Shown piece by piece: positions 1 to 9,847 of a DNA stretch of 64,000 nt. Both the position numbers and the translations under genes were made by a program. Each line of letters opens with the position of its first letter. The first letter of the stretch is position 1. The notes below the pieces were generated by a model. It had not been told where the DNA came from. It did no database searches and saw only the letters and a program-made list of their open reading frames with translations. This DNA comes from Adiantum capillus-veneris (Eukaryota; Streptophyta; Polypodiopsida; Polypodiales; Pteridaceae): the NCBI GenBank assembly GCA_014529385.2, contig CM043959.1:8459526-8523525 (forward strand), written 5' to 3'.

Positions 1-2
1 TT

Positions 3-1649
3 ATCGCTCCTAAGTTTGATGAGTCCATGCTAGATGAGCTTGTGAAGGGTATGCGTGACTTGAAGGTGAAGTTTACAAAGCTTGAAGAAAAAGGCCAACC
101 ATCAGGGCCACTTCCTAGGCAAAGACAACAGCCTAAAGAAGGGTTTGTTAATAGATGTATTTGGTGTGATAGTACAGACCATGTAAGAAGGGATTGTGAT
201 GATTTTAGTGATGCTTTGTCAAAAGATGTTGTCTTTTTTAAGGATGGTAAAATCCACTTAAGAGAGACAGGTCTACCCTTGAGAACTAACTTTGGGAAGG
301 GGGGAATGCAAACCTTAGTTGAAGATATGGCAACCAAGCATGCCACCTCTTCAGTTGAGGCAGATACTTATGGAGTAAAAATTGAACATTTTTGTGATGA
401 AAAGGTGAGTGACCATCATGGTCAAATTTGGTCAAATGTCATGCAATTAGCTAAAAAGGGAAAGCTTACAAAAGAGATTCTACATGAAGCAGGTGATTGC
501 ATACGTCTAGAAACAGGATGGAATGATCCAGTGGACTCATTGTCAGTGCATGCCTACATTACAAAATGCCAACAAAATGAGGCAATTGTAGAAGAGAAGC
601 GCAAACGTGAGAATGCTGATGAAGGACCATCAAAAAGAGCTTCTAGAAGTGGGGGAAGAAGCAATTCAATGCCTTCTCAAACACCCTCAACACAAGGAGC
701 ATCTCCACCTGAAGTACTCATGGAGGAGTCTACAACAGGAAAGAAGAAAGAGCTAACGAAAGGTAAGACAAAAGGCCCAACTTATAAACTACAATCTGAT
801 ATTGAGGTTGCTACAGATTTAAAGAAAGTCTTGGAGGAAAGGATCTTGAATAGCAAGATTGAGTTTACTCTGGGAGAAGTTCTTGGCATTGCAAAGCGTG
901 AATTCCATGAGGAGATCATTGACATCATCAAGAGAAAGAGGCAAACCCTTGCTGAAGTTTCTCGTCCACAGGTTGAAGGGGAAACCTCAAAGACACAAGG
1001 GATGCAACTGCAAAATAAGGAGAATGATGGAGCTGTGGTAGGATGCTACCAATCTAGTGGGAGAGTGAAGCAAGTGTATTTCTCAAATGATGATGAAGAA
1101 GTTGAAGGTATTCCTAGGAGTTACTATTCACGAAGTCATTGGGCAATGGCTACTACAGAAACTTTGGTCAAGGTAGGTGATCTTGAAGAGCCATTTGTTG
1201 CCTTGATTGACCATGGTTCAGAAATAAACATAATGTCAAAGAGTCTCTACAACAAGTGCAAATGGTCGATGGACACAGATGATGGCTGGATGGTAAAAGT
1301 GGAAAACAATTCATCCGGTGAATTCTATGCAGCATGTCCAGGTGTGAAGGTAACAATAGGTGATGTAAAGATTGACCAAAACTTCTTTATACAGGATACA
1401 TCTTCATATCATCTCATCCTTGGACAACCCTACATTGTGGGAGTTCGAATGGAAACAAAGGTAATGGATGATGGTTCAGTATATGCTAGAATACGTAGCA
1501 AAGATGGTAAACGAGCTGTCCAATTTCTCACAGTCTGTGTAAACCATGAAAGAAATCGTGACAACCTCAGAGAACATCCTCTACCAAAGGTAAGCAAAGA
1601 GTTTCATGATCATAGAGAAATGATGGGTTTTGGCCAAGTACCATTGTAA
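3..1649 (+). pseudogene. Ty3/gypsy element A, gag C-terminus and aspartic protease (5' end outside window)
   Basis: This is the C-terminal part of Gag (virion capsid and nucleic-acid binding) joined to a retropepsin-like protease. The frame is open to the left edge, so the Met codon at 27 is probably internal. Counting from that Met, a CCHC zinc knuckle (CIWCDSTDHVRRDC) lies at residues 44-57. A low-complexity basic and Ser/Thr-rich linker follows at about 195-250. The protease active-site region is at about 390-410 as ALIDHGSEINIM, with DHG where D-S/T-G is usual, and a flap/C-lobe motif HLILGQPYI follows near 465. The frame stops at 1649, and the reverse transcriptase continues in another frame from about 1718, so a frameshift or decay separates protease from RT. 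Gypsy assignment is firm; whether DHG is active is unknown. Confidence 0.88.
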
Positions 1650-1717
1650 AGCGGGATTGCAGTGGTACAGAAAGAAAAAGGGTCTCGCTTGATAAAAAAA
1701 TAGGTGAAACTTTCTCG

Positions 1718-2850
1718 ATGAGCTCCTTGGTAACAAGGAATGGATCAGTATGTTTTACAAAACTTGAAGATTTGAAGAGATATGAGAGGCATTATGTGCA
1801 TAATGTACAAATAGGCATGAAAAAGAGTGGGTTTCTAAAACCTACTGAAAATGTTTTGGGTTTGTGTGAACAAGTTTCTTTTGTAGATACTATGGGTGAG
1901 CTTGATGCTATAATGAGGTCTAGTTTGCATCTTGAAAATGAATTTGTGGAAGTTTGCTCTATGGAAATGTATCAAGTAATAGAAGCCTTTAAAGAAAGCC
2001 AAACAGTTGGCCCAAAAGTCCATGTTGAAACTAAATACAAGAGTGTAGCAAAGAAGGTGAAACCAGTAGCTTCACCCTTACCACCCAACAACAAGGAAAA
2101 GATTGAACAGGCTTCTTTACAACCAAGTTTGCGGAATCCTAAAAAGATCGGGCATACCTTCACAAAGGAGTCCTTTCAAGAGTTGCAGATTGGTTGCGAG
2201 GAGTTTCTAACACAGGAGGAGACAAAGTGCTTCAAAGAAATGCTTTCAAAGCATGGTAAGGCTTTTGCATTTGAGCCACATGAGATAGGATGTGTTGATC
2301 CTTATATTGTAGCTCCTATGGTAATTTTCACAATACCTCATGTGCCTTGGAATCTGCGGCCTATTCCAGTTCCAAAGGCTCATTTGCCAAAGTTAGTAGA
2401 GCTACTGAATGAGAAAATCAAAATGGGAATCTTGGAGCCTTCTTGTGCTCCATACTCAAACAGGTGGTTCACAGTTCCAAAGAAGAATGGTTCTCTACGC
2501 TTCATCCAAGATATGCAACCAGTGAACAAGGTGACAATTAGAAATGTAGGTACAGGTCCAATTGTGGATGAATTTGCAGAGGCGTTTGCAGGGAGGGCAA
2601 TCTACTCAATGGGGGATCTCTACTCAGGGTATGATCAATTTCAGCTTGCAATCGAAAGCAGAGACTTGACAACCATGAGGACACCTTTGGGTTTGGTAAG
2701 GATGTGTACCTTGCCACAGGGAGCAACCAACTCGGTTGCACATATGATGAATGGGATGAATAAGGTCTTACATGACTTTATTCCTCAAATCACAATGCCT
2801 TTCATTGATGATTTGCCTTTCATCCATGAAAAAGCTAAAGGAGTTACTCC
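1718..2850 (+). pseudogene. Ty3/gypsy element A, reverse transcriptase (fingers and palm, 3' truncated)
   Basis: This is a gypsy reverse transcriptase. From about residue 200 it shows the usual order: a PVPKAHLPKLVELL entry, the GILEPSCAPYSNRWFTVPKK fingers motif, the RFIQDMQPVNKVTI template-grip region, SMGDLYSGYDQFQL with the first catalytic Asp, LPQGATNS, and PFIDDLP with the catalytic Asp pair at residues 364-365 (the YxDD box in the form FIDD). About 20 codons later the frame runs out at 2884, without the thumb and connection domains that normally separate the DD box from RNase H. The RNase H resumes in a different frame from about 2840. An internal deletion of several hundred bases plus a frame change therefore inactivates pol. 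Residues 1-190 are the protease-RT linker. Confidence 0.88.
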
Positions 2851-4385
2851 AGTCAGCAACGACTTTGAGAAAGGTAGACTATGAGTGTCAAAGGCCAGTG
2901 ATTGTGACAGTAGATACCAGTCCTACAGGGATTGGATGGGCAATAGGGCAAGATGACAAAGAAGGACACAAGTATGTGGTAAGATTTGGAGCAAAGGTAC
3001 TAAGTGCTCGTCAAAGAAACTATCCACAGATAAAGAGAGAGTTATGGGGTATGATTACAGCCTTGAAAAGTAGGAAAGAGTACCTAATTGGTGCATGTGT
3101 GGTTGTAGAAACAGATTGTCTACCACTTCTTGGGATGATTACAAGATGCTCAACACCAAACATTGCTATGTTGCGGTGGATTGCCTACATTAAGTCCTTA
3201 AATCCCGAGTTTAAGCACATTGCAGGTAAAGACAATAGAGTGGCAAATATGCTATCAAGGGCAAGGTATGAAGATGAGTCACAAATGATTGATGAGGGAG
3301 ATGATGTAGGCACAAAATTCTATTCTATCTCTCATGTCAAAGGTAACAATGTCTGCATGACTAATTCACTTGAATTGTTCTTGAAAGATCTTTATGAAGG
3401 TGATTGGCTTTCTATTGGAAGGTACTTGAGTACTCTAACAAAAGAGGATGATTGGTCTGAACAAGAATTCAAGAGGATACGCAGGAAAGCATATGGGTAC
3501 TTTTTAAGGGATGGTTACTTGTGGAAGCATCCTAAACAAAAGGGTGCTACACCACAACGGGTTATATGTAAAAAAGAGACTCAAGTAAAGCTCATGCAAG
3601 AGTTTCATGAGAGTCTATGGGCTGGACACAGGGGTGTGTGGGCAACCTTCTCCAAGTTGAAAGAAAAATACTGGTGGAAGGGTATGTATAAAGATGTATC
3701 TCAGTTTGTAGAGTCATGTGTAACTTGTCAAATGTATTCAAATGTTCGACATCGTGATGGATTTCACCCTACATATCCACTAGCCATGCACTATAAATGG
3801 GTTGTGGATCTAGACACGATGCCTTTAGGACTCTGGCAGATGAGATACTTGGTTCTTGCACGAGAGGACCTAACTAACCAGGTTGAAGGAAGAGCATTAA
3901 GAGCTAAGACCACAGAAGCTGTGTGCAAATTCCTTCTTGATGAGGTGATTTGCCGTTATGGTTGTGTGGGAAAAATCACTGCAGATCGAGGTGAACTAGA
4001 TGCCGAAGAAGCAAGGGAGTTATTTTCTAGATTAGGGATCAAGCTTTCTCTTACTACAGCTTACAACCCTGAAGGCAATGGAAAGAGTGAAAGAGGGCAT
4101 CCTCCTATCATCAAAGCTTTGGCCAAGGCTTGCGAAGGAAGAGTTGGTGAGTGGCCAAAATTGTTACCATATGCTTTATGGGCTGATCGTACAACACATA
4201 GCTCAGTAACTGGCTACATACCTGCGGAGCTAATGCATGGTCAAAAGCCAGTGATGCCGATTGAGGATACAATTCCCACATGGAATGTACTACCTTGGCA
4301 AGGGGGGCTTAGTAGGGAAGATCTCCTTGCACTGCGTATAAGGCAGCTAGAGAGAAGACCTGGAGACATTGAAGCTGCAAAATAA
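2840..4385 (+). pseudogene. Ty3/gypsy element A, RNase H and integrase
   Basis: The open frame begins at 2772, but recognisable homology starts near 2840. RNase H comes first (VTVDTSPTGIGW, then a KRELWGMITAL helix and VVETDCLPLL). The integrase zinc-binding domain follows (His residues in FHESLWAGHRG, Cys pair in CVTCQ). The catalytic core has candidate acidic residues at D348 (VVDLDTMP), D405 (ITADRGE) and E440 (NGKSERGH), counted from the Met at 2772; the 35-residue D-to-E distance fits a DD35E core. The frame ends at a TAA (4383-4385), and the same frame resumes immediately with the integrase C-terminus, so a single nonsense change breaks an otherwise continuous domain. The protein would insert element cDNA into the host chromosome. 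Confidence 0.9.
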
Positions 4386-4784
4386 CGACTCAAAAATGCA
4401 AGGTTGAAAAACAAGGACTATTTTGATAAGCAACATCGACTCAGGAGCAAAGCAATTGACAAAGGTGACTGGGTTTTAGTGTATGATAGTAGCCTTGATA
4501 ACCAGCACACAGTCATGCGTAAGTTCTCAAAAAGATGGTTTGGACCGTATGTTGTAAAGCATGTGCATGAAAATGCTACTTACATCTTGTCTGAACTAGA
4601 TGGTACAGAAGTAAAGATTCCCATTGCAGGAAAAAGGATTAAAATGTTTAAGAGAAGAGGAGACAATGATCTAGAAGATATGGATGAGGAAGAAGAGAAA
4701 AACACAAGTGAAGATCAAAGTGAACATGAAGCTCTGGAATCATCCAGTGAAGAAGAAGACAAGGAAGATGTACAAGAGGTCTAA
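4386..4784 (+). pseudogene. Ty3/gypsy element A, integrase C-terminal GPY/F module and acidic tail
   Basis: This continues the integrase frame after the TAA at 4383-4385. It shows a basic helix (NKDYFDKQHRLR), an SH3-like barrel (GDWVLVYD) and the GPY/F signature RWFGPYVV, typical of gypsy integrase C-termini. The last ~45 residues are almost all Glu, Asp, Ser and Lys. No chromodomain motif is visible. A polypurine tract and the LTR follow within 60 bases, as expected for the end of pol. Confidence 0.85.
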
Positions 4785-4825
4785 TCTTACAAAAAGACAA
4801 TGTGGCACATACCGGAGGATGTGCA

Positions 4826-4842
4826 GGTTTAGAGGGGGTGGA
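4826..4842 (+). promoter_or_regulatory. Polypurine tract of element A
   Basis: A purine-rich run containing AGAGGGGGTGGA lies directly before the TGTC start of the LTR. The same tract stands before the second LTR at 9807-9823. It would prime plus-strand DNA synthesis. Confidence 0.75.
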
Positions 4843-5667
4843 TGTCCTGCTGTGACACGTACATAGTGGGAACGCATGCTACAAGATCTATCTTGTATTT
4901 TTTTAGATACATAATTATATTTCCTATAGTGTACATATTCATATTTAAGTACAATAATAAGCCTTCTATCTCATCCTATTATTTTTCTCAAGGGTAACAT
5001 ATCCTTACTTTACCATCAGAAAATACTATGGGAAAAGCATCAATAGCTCCGCCTCTTTAACTTGGGGCAAAAAGCATTGATTCTTTATTTCTACTATTTC
5101 ATTATCATCTCACACCCTAGCTAGATCCTATATCTAGGGGAAAATCCAATATATATATATTCTATGTATTTTTTATACTTTTCTTATATTTCTTTTTAAA
5201 TAGCTACTAGGAGAGAATCAAATCCTAGTGGGACACTAGGTGGCATGATTTCAAAGATACACTTATTTTAATACATTATTGCAAGCATGATTACAAAAAT
5301 TTGTCAAGGAGTAACGTCATGCTTTCATATGGCATGAGGTGTCCTTTGGAATTAAATGAAAGTCTAGGCTAAGGAGACCACATGAAGACTTTTGCTGCCA
5401 TAAATGGACCCTATTTTGATGAAATTTTTACACAAGGTTCCAATCCGAATTGGAAAATGATTTTAAAATGAAAATCGTAGCTAATGAGCTGAAGTTTTTT
5501 TCCATATTTTTACTTTTTTATTTGGAGCCACGGTTGAGGAGATATGATCAAAATACTGGACCCCAGTCTGCCCACATCATGCAAGGATAGCTCATTTCCA
5601 ACATTTCCAATTCATGTTCACACTGGCTCCTCTCTTCTTGTGTAAACCCTTGGGGGTTCCCTTCACC

Positions 5668-5676
5668 TATAAAAGG
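5668..5676 (+). promoter_or_regulatory. TATA box of LTR 1
   Basis: TATAAAAGG is preceded by a TTCACC block. The identical motif stands at the matching place in LTR 2 (10649-10657). It is the probable core promoter for element RNA. Confidence 0.65.
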
Positions 5677-6291
5677 GGACCTCTTCTTCCTTGGAAAGAA
5701 CTCAAGCATTCAAGCCCTTGATGAGAGGAATTCTCGAGGGAGTGAGTAGTAATGCCTAATTGTACTTAGCCATTAGCATAAGCCCAAGCCTACACTTTCT
5801 CCTAGAGGGAGACTAGCCATTCTTGCAACAAGCTAACCTTGGAAGATCAACTCTAATCAAAGAAGGTCTTGCACTTGGTGTATCAATCAAAGTGGAATTA
5901 TCCACTCTTCTTCTCTCTCCCATCAATAATGGTGCCGAAGGGTTTCAAGAAAGATGTGTTCTACATTGATGTTTTCTTGATTTCTTGTTGTTTTCATTTT
6001 CATCTCTAATCCAACATATATATATATATATATATATATGTATCTAATCTCATCTCCTTAACCAAACCTATCTCTTTCATTCTTAGTAATTCATCCTCTC
6101 TGGGTTCTCTTGCTACAGGTACATCTCTCCCCGCAGTATCCTTATTGCCTACGGGCAAGAATAGGGCTTGGGAGGGAAACTTCTCATCTCTTCACTTCTC
6201 TCATATCTATATTTCTCACATACTATCCTAGATGAATAACCCACATGATGATCATTTCTATCGCTTTCACTCTGTACAATCTATTAGAATT

Positions 6292-7431
6292 AACGTATGG
6301 ATTAGCCATAAAATATATACACTTTCAACAACGTATAGTGTTTCTCTTTGGCCCAGAAAGGCTTAATGAAATACTTCTATCACCGGATCCCATCATACTA
6401 CCTCTCATAGACTATAACTTTTTTTTTTACGTAAGCGCAGCTATCTTGCTATGAACCAAGAGGATTTGTACACACAATTAATCCCAATCACTAGACAAAA
6501 TATATATATTATGGTAAGCACAAAACTACAATTCCAAAGAACAATTCGTAGCCTATTTGGTCAGCCAAGATTGAATGCCATTAACTCATCGATTAACCCT
6601 TTCATATTACCCATGATACGATATGACCATAGCCTTGATGTTTTCATCTTCATATTTTTTTGACATTCTCTTTTGCGTTCTTTCTTTGTGTGTGTGAGTG
6701 CAAGAGAGAAAGAGTGAGTCTTCTTTGATTGCACTTCTTTCCAAACCCTAGTCTTCATGGCATCTATGGTTTAACTCCTTCATATAGTTTTTGTTGAGTT
6801 CTCTCACAAACTCTCACAGCCATAAGCCCGGTGCTTTCTTGGCAAGACCGCAAATTTCTCGACAACGTATGGATTAGCCGTAAAATACACTTTCAACAAC
6901 GTATAGTGTTTCTATTCGGCCCGGAAAGGCTCAATGAAATACTTCTATCACCGGATCCCATCATACTACCGCTCATAGACTATAATTTTTCTTTTGATGT
7001 AAGCGTAGTTATCTTGCTACGAACCAAGAGGATTTGTACACACAATTAATCCCAATCACTAGACAAAATATATATATTATGGTAAGCACAAAACTACAAT
7101 TCCAAAGAACAATTCGTAGCCTATTTGGTCAGCCAAGATTGAATGCCATTAACTCATCCATTAACCCTTTCATATTACCCATGATACGATATGACCATAG
7201 CCTTGATGTTTTCATCTTCGTATTGTTTTCACATTCTCTTTTGTGTTCTTTCTTTGTGGGTGTGAGTGCTAGAGAGAAAGAGTGAGTCTTCTTTGATTGC
7301 ACTTCTTTCCAAACCCTAGTCTTCATGGCATCTATGGTTTAACTCCTTCATATAGTTTTGTTGAGTTCTCTCACAAACTCTCACAGCCATAAGTCTGGTG
7401 CTTTCCTGGCAAGACCGCAAATTTCTCGACA
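6292..7431 (+). repeat. 572-bp tandem duplication inside LTR 1
   Basis: Copy 1 (6292-6863) starts AACGTATGGATTAGCC and ends CTCGAC; copy 2 starts at 6864 with the same words and runs to the LTR end. LTR 2 has only one copy (about 11260-11827). Copy 1 ends on the same CTCGACA as the LTR terminus. Confidence 0.9.
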
Positions 7432-7437
7432 TATTTT

Positions 7438-7455
7438 TGGTGAACCCGACGCGAA
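7438..7455 (+). promoter_or_regulatory. Primer-binding site of element B
   Basis: TGGTGAACCCGACGCG starts seven bases after the LTR end. The leading TGG matches the universal CCA end of tRNAs. The exact tRNA is not identified; the sequence is not the iMet type used by the copia elements in this window. The ORF starts 26 bases downstream. Confidence 0.6.
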
Positions 7456-7480
7456 CAAGCCTGGGTGAGAGTACATAAAG

Positions 7481-9847
7481 ATGGTTAGCAGAGTGGAGCA
7501 GCTATATGCTGAAATGAAAGATCTTGAAGATAGATGCAAATGGCTTGAAGAAGAAGACCGGATTCAAAAAGCGATTGAAAGCGCTATGCAATACGTATAT
7601 AATGAGCTTAATATATTCAAAGGCTATGATCCAGAAGGATATCTTGAGTGCTATGTGACAGAGATGAGGCTTCAAGCAATTCCAGAAGCTCGGATGATTG
7701 CAGCATTTGTTGAACTTGTGAGTGATGATTTCAAGCACCAAGTTCAAGACTATGTAAGTGTATATGCAAGCAACTGGGGTGAGTTTTCTACAGCTATAAC
7801 ACAGGTATGCTTGGAACATCAAGACCAAGAGATGGAGCAGAGTGGAAGTGGATGTGACCAGCTAGATTTGGTGTCTCCTGTAAGCCATGCAAGTGTCAAC
7901 ACATCCATACAGGCCAATTTAGAAGCAGTAATAGATGCATATCTTTTGCAAGATGCAAATTTATTGTATGCAGATGAAGCAGACATAGTCCAAGCTATTT
8001 ATGCATGTTTGGGTCTTGTAACCCTCGTATCTCAAGATAATGACTCTCATGATGCTATCCAAGCGCCTGAAACGGCTCAAAGCGACTTAGAGGATGATGC
8101 AAACTCGTCGGCTATGATAGATGATTTGGACGCTCCTTTTGATTCGTTTGAAGATGCACATGAGTGTATATACAAGGATGAGGATGCTATGGTTTTGACA
8201 GAGGATGTGAAGGGAAAACAGGTGGAAGACGGCTATATTAGTGATGTGCTACAATCTACTTTTGAGTTGATCCAGGAACTTTTACCAAGTTTAGAAGAGC
8301 CGGATGCCTATACTGAAGACATATACCAGGATGAAGAAGCCATTATCAATGCTTTCCTATGCGAGTTTGATGCATGTGGTACTACCCAAATGGATATGCC
8401 TAGCTGCAAAAGTGCTAATTTAGAGGGGGTGACTGAAAATCTCTTCCTTTGTGAGTATAGCTCTGCTAGTAGCATTGCGGATTGTGAAGTACCTCAGTTA
8501 GACGAGGTGGAAGAAGAGGAGTGCATTGACAGAGTAATATGTATGTCTTGTATATATGGAGTAGCAGATGTGATGCAGATGACTCATGAAATTGTGCCTT
8601 ATTTAGAGCTAGATGCAGCAAGCTTTCACAATTCCATGGTAGAGGAAGGAATGACAGATGCAGATTCTCTGCATGAGGATTGGGGTTCTGCAGTTGAAGC
8701 TATGAATCTTCAAGATTCACAAATCAAAGATAGAAAAGTGTTTGGTTATGCTATACAGGTTGAAGTGACATTAGAGGATAGAGTAGAAGAGCAAGAAACC
8801 TCTTCGGATATGGTCTGTGATGGGGGTGATATTTCTTATCTGTGTGAAGATGCAAATAAAGATGCTTTCCATAATGTGCCTACTATACAGGGTTCTAAGA
8901 AATTCGGTTGCCTACAGGTATGCAAACAATATCTGAGGCATAAAAGGGATTTAGGTCTTGTGTCACAGGGTATAAATTGCAAGCAGGTTTGTGAGCATCT
9001 ATCTGCTATGGATAGGAAGGGTATACATGGTGATTCCTTGAAGCAAGAAGAGGATGCTAGCTCTATGCTGACACCAGAGTCATGTAATGAAGAAGGGTTC
9101 TCCCTAGATGAGTGGAGACATGATTCAGTTGAAGATAATTTAGCGATGAGTCAAAAAGGAAGAAGGGGTGAAGATATTGTGTCAGAGACTAACTCCAAGG
9201 AGGTTTTTGAGCAGTCAGTTACAAGTGACCGGGAGCATACCTACCAGGATGATTTGGAAAGGGAATTAGACACCATATTTGAGAGGTATGCAAAGTTTTA
9301 TGCTATAAAGCTGGAGAGGTATTTGGTAAAAGGTGAGAGAATTGATGAGAGGTTTACCATGCACATTTCTGAGGTTTCTCTCGATGTTGAGAAAGGCTAT
9401 CTAGAGGATTCTTTTGAGAATGAAGATGCAGATTCAGACTTCTATGCGAAAGAGGTACATATGGATTTAGAGGTTGGTCAGAAAGTTGAAGTGCAGTTTC
9501 AAAAATCTTTCAAGTATATTACAGGAAGCCTGGAAGTGTTTTTTGAAGAGGAGGATGAGGAACTTATGTCTCTACGTCATGAAGATTTTGCGCATAATGG
9601 AGATTTGTTACATATATTTTGGAGACAGATGTATATAACAATTCCTTCTGATCTGAGAGCAATTAAAATATGCGGAGAATCTCAATGCTTAGTACAATAC
9701 AAGTTATTGAGTTACCCATATGATCCTGGAGGAGGTCATGGGATGCCAGGGGATACAATTGCTTTCACAAGTTACCATGAGGTTGGCACATGCCGGAGGA
9801 TGTGCAGGTTTAGAGGGGGTGGATGTCGTGCTGTGACACGTACATAG
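7481..9847 (+). CDS. Element B: 788-aa protein, Gag-like N-terminus plus long acidic region of unknown function
   Basis: An uninterrupted 788-codon frame fills the whole internal region of a pol-less LTR element. Residues 1-25 look coiled-coil. Residues ~40-125 resemble a gypsy Gag capsid start (IFKGYDPEGYLECYVTEMRL, a helix pair, then NWGEFSTAITQVCLEHQDQ). Residues ~130-720 are very acidic and Cys-containing, with loosely repeated Asp-Ala-rich blocks (DAYLLQDANLLYADEADI, DAYTEDIYQDEEAI, DAPFDSFEDAHECIYKDED). No zinc knuckle, protease, RT, RNase H or integrase motif is present. The last ~20 codons read through the polypurine tract into the LTR, so the true C-terminus is set by that run-in. 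The protein might be a modified Gag packaged with help from an A-like partner, or a captured host fragment. It is the longest fully open frame in the window. The function of the acidic part is unknown. Confidence 0.7.
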   Translation: MVSRVEQLYAEMKDLEDRCKWLEEEDRIQKAIESAMQYVYNELNIFKGYDPEGYLECYVTEMRLQAIPEARMIAAFVELVSDDFKHQVQDYVSVYASNWGEFSTAITQVCLEHQDQEMEQSGSGCDQLDLVSPVSHASVNTSIQANLEAVIDAYLLQDANLLYADEADIVQAIYACLGLVTLVSQDNDSHDAIQAPETAQSDLEDDANSSAMIDDLDAPFDSFEDAHECIYKDEDAMVLTEDVKGKQVEDGYISDVLQSTFELIQELLPSLEEPDAYTEDIYQDEEAIINAFLCEFDACGTTQMDMPSCKSANLEGVTENLFLCEYSSASSIADCEVPQLDEVEEEECIDRVICMSCIYGVADVMQMTHEIVPYLELDAASFHNSMVEEGMTDADSLHEDWGSAVEAMNLQDSQIKDRKVFGYAIQVEVTLEDRVEEQETSSDMVCDGGDISYLCEDANKDAFHNVPTIQGSKKFGCLQVCKQYLRHKRDLGLVSQGINCKQVCEHLSAMDRKGIHGDSLKQEEDASSMLTPESCNEEGFSLDEWRHDSVEDNLAMSQKGRRGEDIVSETNSKEVFEQSVTSDREHTYQDDLERELDTIFERYAKFYAIKLERYLVKGERIDERFTMHISEVSLDVEKGYLEDSFENEDADSDFYAKEVHMDLEVGQKVEVQFQKSFKYITGSLEVFFEEEDEELMSLRHEDFAHNGDLLHIFWRQMYITIPSDLRAIKICGESQCLVQYKLLSYPYDPGGGHGMPGDTIAFTSYHEVGTCRRMCRFRGGGCRAVTRT
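9807..9823 (+). promoter_or_regulatory. Polypurine tract of element B
   Basis: The same purine run as in element A, including AGAGGGGGTGGA, stands directly before LTR 2. The ~45 bases upstream of it (GCACAT...GATGTGCAGG) are also shared with A, showing that A and B are close relatives at their 3' ends. Confidence 0.75.

Larger units (their letters stand above)
4843..7431 (+). repeat. LTR 1 of the gypsy array (3' LTR of A and 5' LTR of B), with internal duplication
   Basis: The LTR begins TGTCC after the polypurine tract and ends CGACA just before a primer-binding site, giving TGTC/GACA inverted ends. It is 2589 bp against 2004 bp for LTR 2. Most of the excess is a 572-bp tandem duplication (6292-6863 repeated from 6864 to the end); a (TA)n expansion near 6018 adds a little. 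A TATA box (TATAAAAGG, 5668-5676) is kept in both LTRs. Many scattered substitutions separate the two LTRs, so the array is not very young. Short ORFs inside the LTR recur only because the LTR is repeated. Confidence 0.88.

Noticed and set aside
6245-7326. Recurring 65-95-codon frames in the gypsy LTRs
   Set aside because: They repeat only because the LTR and its inner duplication repeat. They have no domain and shift with small indels.
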